Shown here in pieces: positions 1-15,930 of a stretch of 64,000 bases of DNA. The DNA lies in assembly GCA_000711775.1 (NCBI GenBank), contig ARYC01000234.1:49607-113606 (forward strand), written 5' to 3'. The DNA is from Oxytricha trifallax (Eukaryota > Ciliophora > Spirotrichea > Sporadotrichida > Oxytrichidae). The notes under the pieces were generated by a model. It searched no databases. It was not told where the DNA came from and saw nothing but the letters and a program-made list of their open reading frames with translations. Position numbers and translations under genes: made by a program. How positions within the stretch are numbered: the stretch's first letter is position 1; every line of letters begins with the position of its first letter.

Positions 1-295
1 TAATATAGGTGAAATAGTAATAATTAGAAATTATGCGATAAAAATTGGAAATACCTACTTCTTCATTTATTTTTGGATGAAATTGAGTTGTTTGTGGACA
101 TTTAGATAAAAACTAAAAAAGAATTTGATACATTCAATGTAAAATAAATTTGTACAAAATGTTTATATAAATTTAATTAATTGACAAAATATTTTGACAA
201 TATAAAAATGACATTCTGAAACAAATCTTATAGTTAAATATAATTAAATTACGTAATCGCATTAATTAACAAAGCATTTAAGTTGAAAATCAGAC
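1..295. other. AT-rich non-coding flank
   Basis: Nothing coding or repetitive is recognised. It lies 3' of the AIFM3-like gene, whose TGA is at 296-298 on the complement. Confidence 0.6.
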
Positions 296-3106
296 TCATT
301 AAATATATTTATTATTAATAGTTTCTTCTCCGGATTTGATTTTGGAAGCAGATGGCATGACATTCTACTATAATGCCTCCTAATAAGTTATAATATCTAA
401 TGATCTGCTAGCACCAGCAACTGCAAGCACCTAATCACCCTTGCCAATATAGAAAGCCAAAAATTCTTGATCCTCTAAGCTTCCTTATATATAAACTTCA
501 TGAAATTCAAAAGCGTAACCCACATATTATATTGCTTAGCCGTAGTGCTCAGTCCATAAAAATGGAATATTTCCGTATGGGATACGCTTATTCATCATAT
601 TGAAAGCGATTAAATAAAAAAATAGATTAGTTATACAAAAGCTGCATGAGACCCTTAGTCTTAAGCCGTACCCCAGTGTTCCATTCTCACTCTTTAACCA
701 GTTGGCCAATATGGGAAAGAAGCAGAGTCTCCAGCTGAAAATATATCCTCAACTGAAGTTTTCAAAAATGGATCACAAATTATACCTCCCCAGTTATCTA
801 TAAAAATTATATTTATTAACTATCCATTTCCAGACCAGATCCTTTCAAAAATTAAGTAGCTGGAAACACACCAGCACCAAGGAGAAGCAAGTCAGCCTAT
901 ATGATAGTGCCATCATCCAATACCACACTATGTGCTTTATTGTTTTCCCCTCTTATTTCCACAACTTTTTTACTCATGTGCATCTTGATATCGTTCTTAA
1001 TGTGCTAATTGTAGATCACAGAGCCAACATCTTTACCAAATTATCGCTCAAGTGGTACGCTTTCCATGCTTATAACTTCAATATTTATTTCATCTTCATA
1101 TTTAGTTTTCAAGGAAGCTGCGACTTCTGAACCTATAAAGCCCGTGCCCATAATGACTAAGTTTTTAATATCTCCCTTGCTTAATAATCCCTTGATTTTC
1201 TCCACATCTTTGTAAGTTCTTATTGGCAATACATTTTCTTAATCAATTCCGGGGATTCTGGGCTTGAATGGTGATGCACCTGGAGAAATACATAATTTAT
1301 CATAGTGAAGAGTTTCACCAGAGGATAAAATTAGTTGCTTATTTTAAACATCTAAGGATTCAACTCTTGAACCTAATTTAAAATCTATGTCTGCGTTTTA
1401 AATGTATTATTCATCTCGTACAAGAATATCCTTGACTTAAACTCTAGGCAAATTTAATACCATAAAATGAATAATACTTATAATTTTTTGTAAGTTATGT
1501 TCTGTCGTAAGAGATTATATCTTCAGCTGTTAGCACAATAATTTCCCCAGTAAAACCAGATTGTCTTAATGTTTCTGCACAACTCAATCCTGCTGGTCCT
1601 CCACCAAGAATGACGTAGCGAGTTTTGTCATTGATGTCACGTTTAACCATGGGAACAGGTTCTGCTTTCTTGATATTCATAGGTACTTTAGTTAGTTAGT
1701 TTTTAGCCATTGAATTAATTTACGGGAGGTTATCAACCGTTTATATGAATTAACATCAAACCTTTCAAAGTACTCTCGGACTAAAACACGACTTTCTGAA
1801 TCCCCATGCGCTTTGTAGTAAGGGCATTTCTACATTGGCCCAAACCCCAGGTTATCTTGGTTTTATGCAACTTCCAATTGCCCCCTCCGGGAATGTTTGT
1901 GTTCTGTTTGGCTGATTGTTCTTTTGTCCTTCTCTTTTAGTTCTCTGTTTCTAAAAACCCCGGCTAGTTAGCTTCACAGGGAAAATCCACAGCAGTTTTT
2001 ACCCATGCTTAGTTTTTCTTTCTGGGATGTAGGGTCCCACTTTCCAAGCACAGTAGACTCATTATGGGTTCAAGGCATGACCCTAGTCGTAGCACCATGG
2101 CCCCTTGAGAGGACAGTCACTCCTTGTGATAGGCACGTGGTGGGAACTTTAGTTTTAACACGACTTAAGTTCAGTTCGGTCGATTTTTTTATTGGCGTGG
2201 TCCTCCTATACCTTGCCTGACGTATTCTGAGTAACTCCTCAGATCCGAGACTTACCCTGAAAAACCAGGTGCTACTGCGGTTTCGAACCCTCCGGGGTAC
2301 CGGAATTAGTCGAGCTGGTTACCGACTTACTAGTAGGTCGAAACCTCATAGGTATTTTAACAAAGCTCTTTCCGTCTTGATTTTCAATTATTTGATAACT
2401 TGGTATCCCATCGACACTTGGAAATTACTCCAAAGCTCCACTTTTAATATCGAATTAGGCTCCATGCCAAGGACAAACTACTTTATCATTGATCAGCATT
2501 CCAGTGTTTAAAGCTGCTCCTTAATTAAACTCTTATTTTATGAAATAATACAATAAAATTATTTAGAATTTCCTTTTGCAATTCTTTGAATTCTTTTGAT
2601 TTTTTAATCAAGTAGAGCAAAAATTATTTAATAGAAATTTCAGATTTTTAAAAATGTGGGCAAGTATTTCCAACTGCATACAATTTATTTTGATATTTAG
2701 CAATAAGGATCTTTTAATTACCATGTACTGATATAGTACGCATTTCCCCATCTTTAATGTCCTTTGCATCTTTAATTTCATAAAGCATGTGATTATCCAA
2801 TGACTGTTTATCATTATTATCTTCCATTTATGACATGTTATTAGTATGACTTAAGGCATAAAAACCCAATAAAATACCTGTTAAATATCTGTAATTTTTG
2901 TTGTTTTTACTATTCTAGTTGCTATTACTTTGTCTTGATTGATTGAATTTACTATAATTTGTAGAATTGACTTGGTTAAGTTGCTGAAAATTGATGGGAT
3001 TTGGATTGATTGCAAAATAGCTTGTAGATTTAGAGAGGGTAGTAGGGAGATATCTTTTGAGTTACCTCTTTAAAGAGGCATTATAGAGTGAAGTAAAAGT
3101 ATTCAT
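296..3106 (-). CDS. AIFM3: AIFM3-like Rieske/FAD NAD(P)H oxidoreductase, IES-interrupted
   Basis: Flavoprotein of the apoptosis-inducing-factor-like/ferredoxin reductase family, probably mitochondrial. The N-terminus is rich in Lys/Arg/Ser/Thr with a short hydrophobic stretch (GILLGFYALSH). A Rieske [2Fe-2S] domain follows, with C-x-H (TCPHF) encoded near 2,655 and C-x2-H (CPWHGA) near 2,470. The FAD/NAD domains hold GGGPAGLSCAETLRQ near 1,600 and FSAGDSASFP near 730. TAA/TAG are read as Gln; stop is TGA. Two IESs (1686-2354 and 2524-2650) split the Rieske part and must be removed for a continuous frame. A 34-nt GT..AG intron near 1,450 is clear. A 23-28-bp AT-rich insert near 810 can be read either as an intron or as a TA-flanked IES. 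A further intron of about 49 nt near 600 joins AAF to RIPYG. The start was chosen as the first ATG giving the basic leader. Confidence 0.85.
1686..2354. other. IES of about 669 bp with 9-bp pointer
   Basis: Direct repeats TCATAGGTA at 1677-1685 and 2346-2354 (+ strand) flank it. Keeping one copy fuses the Rieske end (FVKIP) in frame to MNIKKAEPVP at the start of the FAD domain, as in AIFM3 proteins. The insert is visibly more GC-rich than neighbouring non-coding DNA. Two short + strand open frames inside it show no recognisable domain. Confidence 0.85.
2524..2650. other. IES of about 127 bp, pointer TAA
   Basis: Pointer TTA on the + strand at 2521-2523 and 2648-2650. Excision joins CPHF to QGAALNTGML, restoring the Rieske motif C-x-H-x(n)-C-x2-H. 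The minimum shared sequence is TA, and TAA is the longest match. Confidence 0.75.
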
Positions 3107-3542
3107 AGTTAATTATACTATTTATTAACTTAATTCTTTTTAATACTATTTTACATAATTTTGTAAAACTATTATTATTAAGATTGCCAAAATTCAATCT
3201 TTAAAGAATTTATGACAATTTAATATACTTCTTATGAGTTAATATGCAAGAATTTGTTGTTTTTTTTTCCAATAGAGTTTAATGTAAGATTTTAGATTAA
3301 AGACTTATTTAATTGTTTACTCTCTTAATATAACATAATATAATATTACCTTGGATTTATTATGCTTTCATAGAAGTATAGCCTTAACCAAAAAATAAAA
3401 AAATTAAAAAGAACTATTTAAAATAGTTATTAATAAATTTAAATCTTCTTTTTCCCAAAATATTTTATCATATTTTATTCTGAAATTCCTAAAAAATGTT
3501 TAATAAAATTATTTGATAAATTAATTATACAATATTTATAAA
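3107..3542. other. Intergenic, divergent promoter region
   Basis: AT-rich spacer of about 435 bp between the divergently transcribed AIFM3-like gene and the RS-rich gene. No motif could be singled out. Confidence 0.4.
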
Positions 3543-4049
3543 ATGAGACATAGACGAAACAAATCAAGTAGTAGCAGTTAAATTAATATAAAAAATATAA
3601 ATAATATAAATTGTATACTTTTTAATTATTTTATGAGTGATTCTGATAGCAGCAAAAGAAGCAGATCATCATCCTCTGATTTATCTGAAAAATCAAAGGA
3701 TCATAGAAAAGAACGTGGCAGAAGCCAATCCTCAACTAAAAAATCAAAATCTCACAGCAGAGATAAGAGGTAAATAAAGAACGATGTATTAATTTCCATT
3801 ATTGTAGATCCCATAGCAGTGACAGAAAAGATAGGAAAGTCAGAAGCAGTAGAAGTCATAGAGATAGTAGAAAGGAAAGATCAAGGTATAAACATATAAT
3901 TCACTAACATATCAAATAGAGATAAAAATCATAGACACTCACATCACCACAAATCTCATCATGCCTAGTTACTATTTTCTTGTTATTAGGTACATATGTA
4001 ATCGTTGTTAGAATTAATTAAGAAATCATAAAGAATGAGTTCATCTTGA
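3543..4049 (+). CDS. Small RS-rich protein, two introns
   Basis: Serine/arginine-rich protein, possibly splicing-related. It begins MRHRRNKSSSS and contains SDSDSSKRSRSSSSD and many RS/SR/HR dipeptides, ending in a His-rich stretch (HRHSHHHKSHH). Two short GT..AG introns are visible, near 3,770-3,807 and at about 3,885-3,919, and the frame continues across both. The last ~30 codons after HHA are less convincing. With TGA as the only stop they run to 4047-4049, overlapping the 3' end of the convergent gene by 9 bp. No RRM is present. Confidence 0.55.
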
Positions 4050-4770
4050 GTTTGACCTTGATCTTGATCTATCACTAGCAAATGGGGATTCCTAATTGTG
4101 CTTATCATGCAACCATCTATTTTGATCTCTTTCCTCTGTATAAAATATTAGAATGAATTTTTTATTCTTACTTGAACTCGCTTTATGTCTCAGTCTCTCC
4201 ACACTCGATCCTCTAGATTAATGCTGCTTCTCCATCATTTCAATATCATCATGAATAGTGGGTTTTACTGGCTCTTCCTTCTTAATTGGCTCTGTAACCT
4301 TTTCTTGTCTGTTTCTTCCTGATAATTTCTCAGCAATACATTCAAACAATAGAATAAAGTACTTGTAATATTTTTATTAGCAAGATCCTTGAGTTTCTTT
4401 TGGTTTTGGTCGTAATCATCTTCTTCCCAACCTCTCATTGCTGTGTTTGCATTCATTCTCATGAAACCTCTGCCTTTCTTGACTTTATCGGCTTCTCTTC
4501 TCCTTCTGTCATCTCTCTCCCGAGATTCCCTATCTCTACCTCTCTCTCTGTCAAAAACAAATAATAAACATTTATTTTCATGGTCATCCCTCTTATATCT
4601 GCTATACTCGTTTTTGTGATGGTGTCTGTATCTGTCTCTGTCATTTACATTTTCTCTGTGTCTATCATTAGATCTTGACCTTGAAATTTGGCGTCTAGAT
4701 TTATCTTTATCATCTTGATTATGCTTAGGAGAGGCTGATATTTTTCTAGAACTGTAAAATATTTATAGAT
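4041..4770 (-). CDS. RS/RE-rich nuclear protein
   Basis: Probable splicing-associated protein, family not identified. The N-terminal half is Arg/Ser/Asp/Glu/His-rich (RSRSNDRHRE, RERGRDRESRERDDRRRRE). A conserved-looking block GRGFMRMNANTAMRGWEED near 4,450 follows, then LSGRNRQEKVTEPIKKEE and an RSRSRSNSR tail before TGA at 4041-4043. Introns of 32-36 nt are seen near 4,344, 4,560, 4,145 and 4,770. The 5' end is uncertain: the exon upstream of the 4,770 intron has no clear ATG in phase. It shares its 3' end with the convergent RS-rich gene. Confidence 0.55.
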
Positions 4771-4890
4771 ATTAAAATCTTAGTCTTACTGATGAGATTC
4801 AAAGATATAGTATGATTGGAAATACTAGAAAAGTGTGGGTGATGGAATTGTTTTGAATTAATTGTAAACATGATTTATACAGAAATTAAC

Positions 4891-8936
<4,046 letters not shown>

Positions 8937-9177
8937 TCATAAAAAATAAAAAATTGTATTAAATATATAAAAGAATTAAGTATTATGGATTTTTAATGAG
9001 ATTATAATTCCTTAATGATTAAATTGATTTATAATTATGTAATTCAAAGATATGATTTATACATAATGTTTTTATTGTTAAGGAATTGTAAAAATAGAAT
9101 ATGATGCAATCTGTTAAACAAAAATTATTGAGTATATCCAATTGAAGATTATATATAAATCTTACTAGCTGATTTGA

Positions 9178-12014
9178 TCAGTGAAGGGAGACAGTTTAGT
9201 TAGCTTTAGGTGTGATTTAGATTCCTGTACCGAAAGCATCGTCTTAATAATCAAAATGCACTTTGTAATCGAAAGTGTTGAACTTTGGGAGAGTTGGCTT
9301 AAGTGCCTTGATAAATTCGTTGGCTGAACCCTCAACTGCCTCCATAATTGTGTTAAGTCTGGTCTTTATGCCTTCTTCATCGCTTTTAACTCCACAGTTG
9401 TCGATAGTAACATTGAAATTAGTTAATTCCAAAGTTTCAAACATCAATTGAATTGTGTTATTTCCATCGTCAGCGATTTGCAAGTTAAGGTCAGCTTCTA
9501 AATCCCAAATGGCTTAGAAGGCAAGCTTGGTTGAGTTATCTGCTTCTACAATTATGAAGTCAACAAGGGTTTTAATGTGTGCATCAGTTGTCTTGTTATC
9601 GTTGCTCCAGTGGATCTCAGTTCCTGTTATTGGAGTGAATACTAGATTTAAGTCCTTAGAACCGAAGTTATAGAAGAGTTCTGGGATAATAACTAACATC
9701 AAAGTTGTTGTAAGCTCAATGCCAATAAGACTTTTAACCAAGGTGTGATCGATTGGGAGAACAACAAGTCCAGTCTCAAGCACGGTTTCAATGACTTAGT
9801 TGGTTGAATAACTTGAAAGAACAAGTTGTACAGTGGAATCGGCTTCTTAGAATCTCATTGGAGAAGTGGGTGACTTGAAAGTTTTACCATGATTCTTGAA
9901 ATAGATAGCTGCATCAGTAAAGGTGTCCATAGTGTGATCGTTAAATTGTGGGTTTTCTGGTAGAGTTATATCAACCACAAGACTATCGGTCAAGTTTCCT
10001 AACTTAAAGCCTGGAATTGTGATCAGACCATTATCAAGAAAATCTGGGATAATGATATCGTTTATGATGAAGTTTACTCCTGGTTGAAGGAATAAATCTA
10101 TCAAGACTTGAAGGGGGTACTTCAACAACAAATTAGTGAACCAACTGATTAGGTACATGATAAAGTTACCGCTCATCCTGTAGTAAGAATCATTAAAATA
10201 TAAACAATATATAAATCACCTAGATCAAGACTAGTTTCATAAAGGGTCAAACTTGGGGCACCAGTCAATTCATCACATATTGTTATTACTGATAGCGAAT
10301 AAATAATATGGGAAATTTTTTATTAAATGTTCTAAAATAATTTGAAAACTATATTAAGTGATACTTTTCCTAAAAAATAAATGTGATGCTTGTTCTGTGA
10401 GAAATCAAAATAAATGGACAATCATAATTTATAATTAATTTCAATAACTAATTATTAAATTATAATCCAAGTTAGTGGAACATAAGAGCGAAATGCCCAA
10501 CTTCTCGACCTACACAAAAAACTTCATTCAAACCCTCATCCGAGGATCTAGACTCAAAGACATCATTGACACCATCATCACTGAGTCTATGAACAACGAT
10601 TGGGGACACCTTACCATTCAGAAAGTTATCTACATAGCCAAAAAAGTCGCTCAGATCAACCCTGCCCTAATCTTCAAACTTAGAAATGAAGCCAAAATCA
10701 GAGCCAACAACCAGAACAACCACTACATTGCTAATTGGTTAGAACTCTTAGCCTAGTCGCTTTACCTAGTCCAAGTTAACAACAAATGGATCCCTAAAAC
10801 TTAATAGCCAGCTACTGATTTCGGAAACCTCAACTCCTCTTCACCGGAGTTCATTCCAAAGCCTTCCTCTCCCACTAACACCAAAATTGACTTCCAACTT
10901 ACTAGCGAACTTACATAGTTCCATAACAAGTTCACTCATCAAGAACTTTAGAATCTTAACTAACAGTTCATACAGGAAGAGCAGGAATACTTAGCTTCCT
11001 AATGCGCCATCCTTTAAGCGCCAATAGACAAGTCTAGTTCTCTAGACTATGATTCTGAAGCTGACATCTCCTTCTATGAAGGAGGTGAATAATCTTTGAC
11101 GCACTCAAGTGCGTCATCAATAAAGCTTCCTATCTAATAGGAACTTTTAACTCTTATTGAGGAATCACCCTTTAATAAGATTTCTGACAAGGAATAATTA
11201 AAACAAGATTCCTAATTAATAATAAAATACTAATCATTATTAAATATGAGTGAACACAGAGACGCCCAAATGAAAGACAAGTCCTCGGTCAAGTTCAAAG
11301 ACCTCCCAGACTTCTACACAACCAACACCGACATAGCATTCAAAACCCTAGTCGAAGAAGCCAACAATGGCACCAAAGTCTCAGCTAGAACTCTCTTTAA
11401 AGCCCTAGAGCTTAAAGAGCAAATTGTCTCCCTTAAAATCTAAGCAGCAACTCAAGGACTTTCCAACACAATTGCTTACTACTTCGAACAGATCGAAGAC
11501 ATCCTTGAAAGAGACACTAAAGCCTAGCATACTATCGCTAACAGCATGGACACCCCTAAGCAAATCAGAACCTTTCTCAAGACCATTGACAAACTTAGGT
11601 CTTACAACTAAGACGTGATCATGTACTGCGATACTGACCAAGACTTCATGCTCAACACAAACACTATTAGATTCAAAACTCCTTGGAACTTCTCCAAGAA
11701 CCTTTCAACCGACATCATCTTCTTCATGAAAGAAAATTTTAAATCTCTTATTTCCCTTGGTCTTATTAAATTCTCTGTTAAAATCTTATAAGTCTAATCA
11801 CCCATTAAATATAAACACGTAGGCGACGATGCAGTCACCATCCTAAGACAAGACAGAAGAAGATAAAACTAATTCACTGGTAGAAAACCCAACAACAAAC
11901 AAAGACAACCCAAGAAACCCAGAAAAAACAACAAAAAGAGAAGAAACAACCAAAGGAACTGAGTTCCTTATAATTGATATGCTCAGGGGGGCTTCGACCC
12001 CTCGATGCGAGTTA

Positions 12015-12056
<42 letters not shown>

Positions 12057-12930
12057 TTCAATTAAACTTTATACCTTTAAGATGTGAAAACACAAAAATT
12101 GAATAGTTATTCATTTATATTAAAATTTCCTTAAAACACATGTACAAATTTTGAATATAAATGACAAAGTTGGTTGCATTAAAATTCTCCAGCTTTGATA
12201 TAGATCATTAATAATCTTAAAAACATAATTATTTTAATTAAGTGTGAGAGTTGCCAGTGATTGTGAATCCATTTCAAGAAAAACGTCCTTAAGATAGATA
12301 TCAATGTCCCAGCTAATAGCAATAAACCAGAAGATTCCAAATCTCACGTGAGTGTGGAGATGATAGTTGATTAATTTAGCCCAGTTGAGCTTGATACCGT
12401 GTCTTTTCTGATCGATAGAGAAGTTGGTTTCATAATTAATATTTATATTTGTTAATAATTTAAATATATCATTATTCAAAATAATATTTAACCAGCAGAC
12501 TTATATTTTTTCGCAGAGTGAAAAGAGGTACTTTAATAAAAATATTTCATTAAGCAATTCAATATCTCAGATAAAGAATGGATGAGGCAGGTCTGATGAT
12601 TTAATTACTTAAAAGTATTCTATTTGCCCTATAGAAGTTTCTCTTTTTATTAGTTTTTAATCTAATATTTAAGTTGGCACTTGAAGGATCTATTTAGAAG
12701 TCTGAAAACTTAATATCTGAGAATTTAACATTCAATATTTAGAATTACTTTGGCAAAATTTCGTCTACTTTCTCCATAATTGCAGGTAAAACGTAGAAAA
12801 ACTCGTCTGTGAAGATTTGAAGAAAATCTTCTTCGACTCTTAACTGGAGTCCCGGGTACATTTGAACATCTGAAGTGCCTGAAAGGGTAACAAGACCCAG
12901 TAAGGTGATCAATAAAGCTTTATAATTCAT
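9178..12930 (-). CDS. BPI/LBP-like lipid-binding protein, split by a retroposon
   Basis: Secreted or lumenal lipid-binding protein of the BPI/LBP/CETP fold. The start at 12930 gives a signal peptide (MNYKALLITLLGLVTLSG). The N-terminal segment continues with YPGLQLRVEEDFLQIF to about 12,500. GIKLNWAKL...HLHTHVRFGIFWF follows at 12,420-12,330. After a ~2-kb interruption, NFIMYLISWFTNLLLKYPLQ resumes at 10,170, and the C-terminal barrel runs to TGA at 9178-9180. The interruption at about 10,190-12,170 holds a complete retroposon-like element and is presumably inside an IES. An additional AT-rich insert lies near 12,440-12,620. Exact pointers for these two breaks were not resolved, so a continuous product is inferred, not shown. 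Confidence 0.7.
10493..11962 (+). CDS. ORF1-like basic protein of the retroposon-like element
   Basis: With TAA/TAG as Gln, a single 489-codon frame runs from ATG 10493 to TGA 11960-11962. The first part (NFSTYTKNFIQTLIRG...INPALIFKLRNEAKI) is helical. The last third starts MSEHRDAQMKDKSS at 11246 and ends in a strongly basic tail (RRRQNQFTGRKPNNKQ, then KKPRKNNKKRRNN), like a nucleic-acid-binding gag/ORF1 protein. An AT-rich stretch with two perfect hairpins (11097-11116 and 11127-11143) separates the halves, so two ORFs (10493-~11,095 and 11246-11962) are an alternative reading. Codons prefer C at third positions, unlike neighbouring host genes. No domain is recognised by eye. Confidence 0.5.
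11097..11143. repeat. Two tandem hairpins inside the element
   Basis: TGACGCAC-TCAA-GTGCGTCA (11097-11116) has an 8-bp stem. TTCCTAT-CTA-ATAGGAA (11127-11143) has a 7-bp stem. They lie between the two coding halves. Confidence 0.6.
12013..12055 (+). repeat. (ATT)n microsatellite, 3' tail of the retroposon
   Basis: About 14 uninterrupted TTA/ATT units directly precede the right-hand target duplication. Confidence 0.85.
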
Positions 12931-13361
12931 TGCTTATATTTATTATAATTAATAAATCTATGAAGCGAATCCTCCTATTTTATCTGAAAAAGGATGATTT
13001 TAATAAAATTTATTGAATTAAAAATTAATGCAATTTAATATTATATATTTTCCTTGATTTTTATTCAGAAATTTATAATTAATGGTTCTAAAGCTCTATA
13101 ATTTTATTTAATTTTATAGGATTTAATATCTTAATTTTATAATTAAAAAATGTTAAAATTCTTAATAATTAAATCCAAATACATTAAATAAAACTAGGTC
13201 TGAATAAATGAATATTATCAATATTATAATATGATTGAAGAAAGATTTTATAATAAGAATTCGAAATTTAATATTCTAAATAAATCTGCATTGACATGAA
13301 TATCCTATAAGTTAGAATCTAAGTTGTAATCTCAGTTTCTGAGGAACAAGTATTTGTTTTT
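12931..13361. other. AT-rich intergenic region
   Basis: Spacer between the BPI-like gene start and the LRR gene 3' end. Nothing further is seen. Confidence 0.4.
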
Positions 13362-15930
13362 TCAAATTTGTTTAGTTGCAATATAATCATCTTAAGGAGC
13401 AAATCCAGTAGAATTTTAATCATTTTCTTTGTAACTAGAATTCTAGTCATTTGCACTTTTGTTTGCAATTTAATCATTTCCAATGCTGTTACCAGTTAAG
13501 CCATTAGCATTATTGTTTGTGTTTTGAGTTAAAGATATGACAGGATTGACAGAAACGGTAATCTACTAAGGTTAGTTTTATTTCTAGGCAGCTAAGTCCT
13601 GTTATTGCTTAATAAGTTGAATTTGCTCCTAATATTCCTTTTTCTGTTCTTCAAGAATCTACTTTCTCAGCTCTTCAGCCACATTGTTAGCATAATTCTC
13701 ATACTTTCTGTGTTTGAAGATATTCTTAGAAGCCTGAGCGAAAAGGAGGTTATTTTCAGTCTTCTTCACTCTGCTTTTTGCAGCTTCCAATAGTGAACTA
13801 TCAACCTTGGAGTTTGCTACACTGTTGTAGCAACTGAAGGTACAGCAATAGCAGTACCTTTTAGTGAATGTATGGCACCAAGGACGAAAGTTTCTTTGAT
13901 TGCCATCAATACAAAACACCTCAAGACGTGGTTTATAACCACAAAGAATAATAATTGAGTTCAAAGCGTCATAGAAGATCCTATTGTTGCTGATATCTAA
14001 GTGCTGAAGAGGACATAATTGAAGAATTTCCAATAACTGCTCTGCGCTTTAATCACCTAGCTTGTTGTTTGAAAGAACCAATTTGTTTAGGTAAATCTTC
14101 TATTCAATGTTTCTAGCTAAGGATTTCAATAATATTGCGCCATCTTGATCACCGAGTCTGCAATCATCAAGAATCAGTACTTAGAGAGATTTATTGGAGT
14201 CAAATAAATCTTCAAAGAAATTTATCAAAAATTAAAATAAATTGAGATTTAAAGAATTCAATGTTTTAAGTTTAGATTATTTTTATAAAGTTTTATGAAT
14301 CATGAAAAAATTATTTTAAAAAAAGTAATGCAAAGATAAAAGATTTAAGTAATTTTATAATTAAAAGAAATTTCTTCCTTATTAATTACTGCCATCTAGT
14401 TCTTGTATTTTATATATCTGATCTTTAATAAAATTAATTAAAGTTATTTTTATAAATACATTATATTTAGGATTTTAATAGTCTTAAATATTATATAGGA
14501 ATTTAATTTAATTTATAAGTTTTGAAATTAATATAATTTTGATTATTGTCGAATATTGGAGATCTAGTATTGTACCCACATTGCATACCTAGTGCAGTCC
14601 ATCTTTTTTATCTTTATCCAAGCTTACAACCGCTAAGGTTTAATACTTAGAGTGTGTTAAGACCTAAAATTGCTTTTATCTGTGTAAGGATCATTTCAGT
14701 CATAGGAACTTTCTTGAGTTATAGACATTCTAAAGTCTTGGAAGCCTATCCTTTTAGGATTGATTCAAGAATTTACTCTGTTGCCTGTGAATCTTCTTTA
14801 CCTTTAAAATCAGGAAAGCAATCCATGCACCCAACTTCGACAGTCCTTGGCTCAGAAATAATAAGAGATCTGACGGTTGTATTCTCACCGAATTTTTATA
14901 GAATCATTTCACATGGTGGTTCCAAGCGCTTCTTTATTTCAAAGTGCTGGATAGGTTCTTAAAGGAACCCCTCAAAATGAATTATATCGGGATACTAATC
15001 CATCATATCCATTACTTACTTAACATAAGATCTGTATTCTTCGACTCTTTAATAAAATTGTTCCTGTCTTCTCTTTTTCCAGCCTATTTCATGAGTCTTT
15101 TCATATTTTATTTAGTATCTGGATTCAGCTTTCAAGCATAAGATCTTAGGCAGCCTTCTCTTGCTTAATTCATCAAAGCTTAAAGAAGGATTTTTATCTT
15201 TAGAATTCAAGATGTGAAGGTAAAGATCTGCAAAAGTTTTATGATTTTTTGTGAAAGTATCTAATCTATCTTGAAACTTGTAGGATTTGTAGTTTTCTTC
15301 AAAATCATCATAAGTCGAGTGAATCACGAGATTATCGACTTTTAATCCTTTGGCTTCTTCTTCAGAAAGACTTGATCCAATGTCTCCATCATTTTTAATA
15401 TACAACTGAATGAAAGAACTCAGCCACATTTCCCTGATTCTAGTTGGGAATAAAATCTTAGCTTTCTCTTGAATTTATTTCTCTTGTCGCTCTCTTTCTT
15501 TATCAATTTTATCCATCTAAGCCTCAATAGCATCCAAAAACTTTGCAATACCCTCCAGAGTTCTTAGACGATTAGATGCGAATACTCTATCAAAATCCTT
15601 TTGCATCTTTTCATAGATTTTGATAGGGCTATCAAAGGGACTGAACTTGAAGTTAAACTTTAAGATGTAGTCGATTTCACCTTCATCAGCATGCATTGCT
15701 CCACCACCAAATGGATTTTTTAAGAGGTTTTATTGACTTTCATCCAAAAACGGAGAGGGTCCAATTTGAGTAATTCTATGAGTTTAGGGTTTTTAATAGG
15801 GGTTTCCAAACCTAGGGTCCATCTGAGCACCCATCATAGGGACCATTGTTACACCCATTGTTGGAACCATAGCAACACCCATGTTGGGACCCATAGTTGA
15901 ATTCATAGTGTAATAGTGGTTTTGCTGCAT
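13362..15930 (-). CDS. Leucine-rich-repeat protein with Met/Gly-rich N-terminus
   Basis: Large protein of unknown role. The start at 15930 gives a Met/Gly/Val-rich repeat (NMGVAMVPTMGVTMVPMMG). A predicted helical region (REMWLSSFIQLYIKNDGD, YKSYKFQDRLDTFTKNHKTF) follows, then RNI-type leucine-rich repeats: LECLQLKKVPMTE, LNTLQVLNLSGCKLG, KSLQVLILDDCRLGDQDG, LNKLVLSNNKLGDQSAEQL, LQHLDISNNRI. After these come a Cys cluster (CYCCTFSCYN), a coiled coil (EELRKQILEEQKKEYQEQIQ) and an Asn/Gln-rich tail to TGA at 13362-13364. TAA/TAG are frequent Gln codons. An AT-rich break of ~330 bp near 14,225-14,560 cuts between LRRs and is best read as an IES, because the repeats resume cleanly on the far side. 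It may act as a protein-interaction scaffold, by family resemblance only. Confidence 0.7.
14225..14560. other. Probable IES inside the LRR gene (edges approximate)
   Basis: AT-rich, non-coding segment interrupting consecutive leucine-rich repeats. No unique pointer could be assigned, so boundaries are estimates from where repeat coding stops and restarts. Confidence 0.45.

Larger units (their letters stand above)
10446..12050 (+). mobile_element. Retroposon-like element with target duplication and (ATT)n tail
   Basis: The direct repeat ATTAATTTCAAT is present at 10434-10445 and 12051-12062. Between them lies one long coding region, a short 3' tail with a G/C hairpin (AGGGGGGCTTCGACCCCT, 11,986-12,003), then about 14 ATT units abutting the right repeat. 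A target-site duplication plus a simple-repeat 3' tail is the signature of target-primed (non-LTR) insertion. No reverse transcriptase is present, so it looks non-autonomous or an ORF1-only derivative. It sits inside the BPI-like gene in opposite orientation. Confidence 0.6.

Noticed and set aside
2270-2350. tRNA-like T-arm (GGTTTCGAACCC)
   Set aside because: No acceptor, D or anticodon arms could be folded around it.
2005-2511. Two + strand open frames of 71 and 80 codons
   Set aside because: The first lies wholly in the AIFM3 IES. The second spans the IES end and the antisense of the Rieske exon.
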